A stretch of 37,337 nt of DNA from an uncultured Lachnospiraceae bacterium (GTDB lineage: Bacteria; Bacillota; Clostridia; Lachnospirales; Lachnospiraceae). The first letter of the stretch is position 1, and every line of letters starts with the position of its first letter. Shown in pieces: positions 33,980-37,337 of this stretch. The notes under the pieces were generated by a model. The model saw only the letters and a program-made list of their open reading frames with translations. It ran no database searches and was not told where the DNA came from. The DNA lies in NCBI GenBank assembly GCA_910579425.1, contig CAJTVL010000041.1:1-37337 (forward strand). The letters run 5' to 3'. A program made the translations under genes and the position numbers.

Positions 33980-34779
33980 AAGTAGTTATTTTAGCCGGCG
34001 GTATGGGAACCAGGATCAGTGAGGAATCACGGATAAAGCCTAAGCCCATGGTCGAGATAGGGAACAGGCCTATTATTTGGCATATCATGAAGTGGTATGC
34101 TTCCTTTGGATTTCAGGAATTTATTGTGTGCTGTGGTTATAAAGGGCATATCATAAAAAATTATTTTGTCAATTATTCTGATTATCAGGAGGATGTTACT
34201 TTTGAACTGAAACGAGAAAAGAATAGCATTGATGTTTGCTGTAAAGAACCATGGAAGGTTACATTGGTTAATACGGGATTAAAAACGCTGACATCGGGAA
34301 GATTATTGAAGGTGCGGGACTATATTGGAGATGAAGCGTTTATGCTCACATATGGAGATGGGGTTTCGGATGTGGACATTAAGAGATTGATCGAGTGCCA
34401 TAAGCAGAGCAGAAAGTTGGTTACAATCACTATGACTCAACCTGAGGGGCGGTTCGGAGCGATTCAGGTAGATGAAGAGGGGAGTGTTCGTGGATTTAAA
34501 GAAAAAGCGCGAAGGGATCAATCCTTTGTAAATACCGGGTTCATGGTGATGGAACCAGGAGTATTTGATTACCTGGGAGACGGAGACGAGATGCTGGAGG
34601 CTGCCCCTTTTGAAAAACTGGCAGAGGATAATCAAATGAATGCATATAAACACGAGGGATTCTGGTCGCCGATGGACACAATGCATGACAAGGCTTATCT
34701 GGACGGATTATGGCGAAAAGGAACAGCACCCTGGAGGGTAAAAGAAATAAAGGAGAGAAAGATATGTTTGAACAAATGA
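33976..34779 (+). CDS. rfbF: Glucose-1-phosphate cytidylyltransferase
   Basis: It makes CDP-glucose from CTP and glucose-1-phosphate, the entry step of CDP-3,6-dideoxyhexose pathways. ATG 33976 overlaps the previous stop (ATGA). The 267-residue length is normal. The intact signature KVVILAGGMGTR, the PKPMVEIG motif with its Lys, WHIMK, YGDG-SDVD metal motif, RFGAIQ, VNTGFMV and KHEGFW-SPMDT motifs all match RfbF/DdhA. Its stop lies inside the start of rfbH, so the two are translationally coupled. Confidence 0.95.
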   Translation: MKVVILAGGMGTRISEESRIKPKPMVEIGNRPIIWHIMKWYASFGFQEFIVCCGYKGHIIKNYFVNYSDYQEDVTFELKREKNSIDVCCKEPWKVTLVNTGLKTLTSGRLLKVRDYIGDEAFMLTYGDGVSDVDIKRLIECHKQSRKLVTITMTQPEGRFGAIQVDEEGSVRGFKEKARRDQSFVNTGFMVMEPGVFDYLGDGDEMLEAAPFEKLAEDNQMNAYKHEGFWSPMDTMHDKAYLDGLWRKGTAPWRVKEIKERKICLNK

Positions 34780-36104
34780 GTGAAGAGCAAGCTAGAGAGC
34801 AGATTCTTGCCATGGTTAAGGAATACTATGAACAGTATCGCAGCAAGAAAGAACCTTATAAGGAGGGGCAGAGGATCCCTTATGCTTCCCGGGTTTATGA
34901 CAGTACAGAGATGACAAATCTGGTGGACAGTGCGCTGGAATTCTGGCTTACATCCGGAAGGTATACGGAGAAATTTGAGACGGATTTTGCAGAGTATTTG
35001 AAAATCAAGTATTGCTCCCTTGTAAATTCAGGCTCTTCGGCAAATCTTCTTGCCTTTATGGCGCTTACTTCACCTTTGCTTAAGGAGCGCAGGATAGGCA
35101 GGGGGGACGAGGTCATTACGGTGGCGGCAGGCTTTCCCACCACAATCGCGCCGATTGTCCAGTACGGCGCGGTTCCGGTTTTTGTAGATGTTACGATTCC
35201 CCAGTATAATATTGATACAGATATGCTGGAGAAGGCGCTGTCAGAAAGAACCAAGGCGGTGATGATTGCACATACCCTGGGTAATCCTTTTGACTTGAAG
35301 GCGGTAAGGGACTTTTGTGACAGGAACCATTTATGGCTGATCGAGGATAATTGTGATGCATTGGGTTCAGAATATGAGATGGATGGGAAGCGGTATCTGA
35401 CAGGTACGGTGGGGGATATAGGGACTTCCAGTTTTTATCCGCCGCATCATATGACCATGGGGGAAGGCGGGGCTGTATATACAAACGATCCGCTGCTGCA
35501 CAAAATTGTCCGGTCTTTTCGGGATTGGGGGAGGGACTGCGTATGTCCTTCCGGTAAAGATAACCTCTGTGGTCACCGGTTCGATCGGCAATACGGAGAG
35601 CTGCCTCTGGGATATGACCATAAGTATGTCTACTCCCATTTTGGATATAATCTGAAAGCAACGGATATGCAGGCGGCCATTGGCTGTGCGCAGCTTGAAA
35701 AATTCCCGGGCTTTGTGGAGAGGAGACGGCGGAATTTTGCGTATCTTTATGAGGGTATGAAGGAAGCGGAGGAGTGGTTTATTTTACCTCAGCCTTGTCC
35801 GGATTCCGTTCCCAGTTGGTTTGGATTTATGTTGACCTGCCGGGAAGGTGTCTGCAGAAATAAAGTGGTTCCTTTTATTGAAAGTAAGGGGATTCAGACA
35901 AGAATGCTTTTTGCGGGAAATATAACAAAGCATCCATGCTTTGATGAAATGCGGCAGAGCGGGGAAGGCTACCGGATTGTCGGCGGACTGACAAATACGG
36001 ATACGATCATGCATAATTCTTTCTGGATAGGAGTTTATCCGGGAATGACAGACGAAATGCTGGATCACATGATCAATACAGTGAGGGAATCCGTAAAAAA
36101 ATAG
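34764..36104 (+). CDS. rfbH: CDP-4-keto-6-deoxy-D-glucose 3-dehydrase (E1)
   Basis: This PMP and [2Fe-2S]-dependent dehydrase of the DegT/StrS fold removes the C3 hydroxyl of CDP-4-keto-6-deoxyglucose. The start is ATG 34764 after AAAGGAG; an upstream in-frame ATG at 34710 lies well inside rfbF. In the 446-residue protein the usual Schiff-base lysine is replaced by the His pair in PPHHMTMGEGG (His228-His229), the mark of E1-type dehydrases. A Cys-rich loop after DWGRDC (DCVCPSGKDNLCG) supplies iron-sulphur ligands. It needs an E3 reductase (AscD/DdhD-like), which is not in this window. Confidence 0.95.
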   Translation: MFEQMSEEQAREQILAMVKEYYEQYRSKKEPYKEGQRIPYASRVYDSTEMTNLVDSALEFWLTSGRYTEKFETDFAEYLKIKYCSLVNSGSSANLLAFMALTSPLLKERRIGRGDEVITVAAGFPTTIAPIVQYGAVPVFVDVTIPQYNIDTDMLEKALSERTKAVMIAHTLGNPFDLKAVRDFCDRNHLWLIEDNCDALGSEYEMDGKRYLTGTVGDIGTSSFYPPHHMTMGEGGAVYTNDPLLHKIVRSFRDWGRDCVCPSGKDNLCGHRFDRQYGELPLGYDHKYVYSHFGYNLKATDMQAAIGCAQLEKFPGFVERRRRNFAYLYEGMKEAEEWFILPQPCPDSVPSWFGFMLTCREGVCRNKVVPFIESKGIQTRMLFAGNITKHPCFDEMRQSGEGYRIVGGLTNTDTIMHNSFWIGVYPGMTDEMLDHMINTVRESVKK

Positions 36105-36125
36105 AAGGCAAAAAGGGATTAAGAA

Positions 36126-37187
36126 ATGACAGACTTATCTTTCTACAGGGGAAAAAGGGTTTTGATAACAGGACACAGCGGTTTTAAAGGAGCCTGGATG
36201 AGCGAGGTTTTATTGAAAGCGGGCGCCGACGTGACAGGCTATGCCTTAGAGCCGCCTACAGAGCCGTCCTTATTTCGGCTGCTTTCTTTAGATTCAAAAA
36301 TAAATTCCATAAAGGGAGATATCCGCGATCTGGAAACTCTGAAAAAGACCTTTGATGAAGTGAGGCCAGAGATCGTCATCCATATGGCGGCACAGCCGAT
36401 TGTACGCGAATCTTATCAAAGCCCTGTGTATACTTATGAAGTTAATGTGATGGGAACGGTAAATGTTCTGGAAAGTATCAGACTAAGTGATTCTGTAAAA
36501 TCCTTTGTGAATGTAACAACGGATAAAGTATATAAAAATAAGGAATGGGAATGGGGGTATCGTGAAAATGAGGAACTAAATGGCTATGACCCGTATTCCA
36601 ACTCCAAATCCTGCTCGGAGCTTGTAACGGAAAGTTATCGAAATTCTTTTTTTGCGGACAGGGAGACTGCGGTTTCTACTATGAGAGCAGGAAATGTGAT
36701 CGGCGGCGGTGATTTCGCCAGTGACCGTATTATTCCGGATTGCGTCAGAGCGGCAAGTGAAAAAAAGGATATTATTGTCAGGAATCCTTATTCCACCAGA
36801 CCTTATCAGCATGTTTTGGAGCCTGTAATGGCTTATCTGATGGTGGCAGAAAGGCAGTATATGGATAAGAAGCTTGTAGGAAGCTATAATGTGGGGCCGG
36901 ATGAGGCTGATTGCTGGACCACAGGAAGACTGGTGTCTTTGTTTTGTGAGCAGTGGAATGAAATGATGAAAGCGGATATTGCATGGAGAAATGTAAGTGA
37001 CAAAGGCCCTCATGAAGCCTGGTTTTTGAAGCTGGACTGCTCGAAAATAAAAAGAGTATTTGACTGGCGGCCCAGGTGGAACGTGGAAGAAGCCATGCGT
37101 AAAATTATGGAATGGAACCAGGAGTATTTTGGCGGAGGAAACATCAGTCGTATACTGGAAAAGCAGATCGAGGATTATATAAAGTAG
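36126..37187 (+). CDS. rfbG: CDP-glucose 4,6-dehydratase
   Basis: This short-chain dehydrogenase family enzyme converts CDP-glucose to CDP-4-keto-6-deoxyglucose using bound NAD. A Gly-rich NAD motif, TGHSGFKGAW, lies at residues 16-25; HMAAQP follows. The YSNSK motif provides catalytic Tyr and Lys, with the adjacent VNVTTDKVY Thr. The length (353) is standard. The order rfbF-rfbH-rfbG is compact with 21 bases before ATG 36126. The product feeds RfbH. Confidence 0.95.
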   Translation: MTDLSFYRGKRVLITGHSGFKGAWMSEVLLKAGADVTGYALEPPTEPSLFRLLSLDSKINSIKGDIRDLETLKKTFDEVRPEIVIHMAAQPIVRESYQSPVYTYEVNVMGTVNVLESIRLSDSVKSFVNVTTDKVYKNKEWEWGYRENEELNGYDPYSNSKSCSELVTESYRNSFFADRETAVSTMRAGNVIGGGDFASDRIIPDCVRAASEKKDIIVRNPYSTRPYQHVLEPVMAYLMVAERQYMDKKLVGSYNVGPDEADCWTTGRLVSLFCEQWNEMMKADIAWRNVSDKGPHEAWFLKLDCSKIKRVFDWRPRWNVEEAMRKIMEWNQEYFGGGNISRILEKQIEDYIK

Positions 37188-37198
37188 GCAGCCGGAGA

Positions 37199-37236
37199 GG
37201 AATATGAATAGTCCGTTTCAGCGGCTATTCATATCC
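37199..37236 (+). terminator. Hairpin after rfbG without a T-run
   Basis: A 10-bp perfect stem (37202-37211 with 37225-37234) is extended by GG-CC with one bulged A around a 13-base loop. It starts 12 bases after the rfbG stop. No T-tract follows, so it could be a 3' processing or partial-termination hairpin rather than a strong terminator. No gene is visible from 37188 to the window end. Confidence 0.4.
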
Positions 37237-37337
37237 TTCCAGTATAGGCTCCAGGTAAGTCATCCTGTCTGTAAAAAAATTAGGTGTTAGTCAGGAAATG
37301 GGGTGATGGGAAATTAAAGTCCAGATTATGGGACATT

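Noticed and set aside
35191..35661. 156-codon minus-strand open frame opposite rfbH
   Set aside because: Antisense shadow of a strongly conserved coding sequence; composition is not protein-like.
1..37337. Prophage, transposon or CRISPR content
   Set aside because: No integrase, transposase, phage structural gene, terminal repeats or regularly spaced repeats were seen.

Overview
The window reads as an accessory region of a low-to-mid GC Gram-positive anaerobe, most likely a Clostridia/Lachnospiraceae-type gut bacterium. This is inferred from strong AGGAGG-like ribosome sites, sigma-A-type promoters, the AT-leaning codon use and the gene families. It is not proven by a marker gene. Every convincing gene is on the + strand. 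I found no rRNA, tRNA, CRISPR array, transposase or integrase.

Region 1 (about 1-3172) is a compact class II lanthipeptide cassette. A promoter and strong ribosome site lead to a 41-codon precursor-like gene ending in Cys-Cys. A hairpin resembling a leaky terminator follows, then a LanM dehydratase/cyclase, then a clean intrinsic terminator. No transporter, protease or immunity gene is visible.

Region 2 (about 3224-25188, possibly to 26198) is one long, tightly packed operon with many ATGA or few-base junctions, and it is the striking part of the window. In order it encodes a two-helix membrane protein with a long acidic Pro/Ser/Thr tail, an exported von Willebrand A protein, a giant tubulin-like GTPase and an unrecognised alpha/beta partner. 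Next come a possible small ORF, a beta-rich protein, a zinc-finger P-loop GTPase, a GAP1-like protein with C-terminal membrane helices, and a degenerate kinase N-lobe fused to membrane helices. A soluble FtsK/EssC-like ATPase follows with one intact and two apparently decayed ATPase modules. After it are small helical WXG100-like proteins, a WXG100-like/papain-fold cysteine peptidase fusion with a possible partner protein, a zinc-ribbon/YARHG membrane protein, a cell-wall amidase and an M14 peptidase lipoprotein. My reading is an envelope-associated, NTPase-controlled apparatus with type VII-like export of a peptidase effector and its own wall-remodelling enzymes. The assembly as a whole is not one I can match to a described system.

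Region 3 (about 26369-37187) is a separate operon with its own consensus promoter and a leader with two mutually exclusive hairpins. It encodes a DRE-TIM aldolase-like protein, a HAD phosphatase, an acetolactate-synthase-like TPP enzyme, and a PAP2/glycerophosphodiesterase/beta-propeller-like fusion. An internal promoter precedes two RfbF-like cytidylyltransferases (the first with a broken signature), RfbH and RfbG. RfbF-RfbG-RfbH make CDP-4-keto-3,6-dideoxyhexose precursors. The TPP enzyme suggests acetyl branching of the kind YerE performs in yersiniose synthesis, so this is probably a surface-glycan sugar pathway, cut off by the window edge before any E3 reductase or glycosyltransferase.
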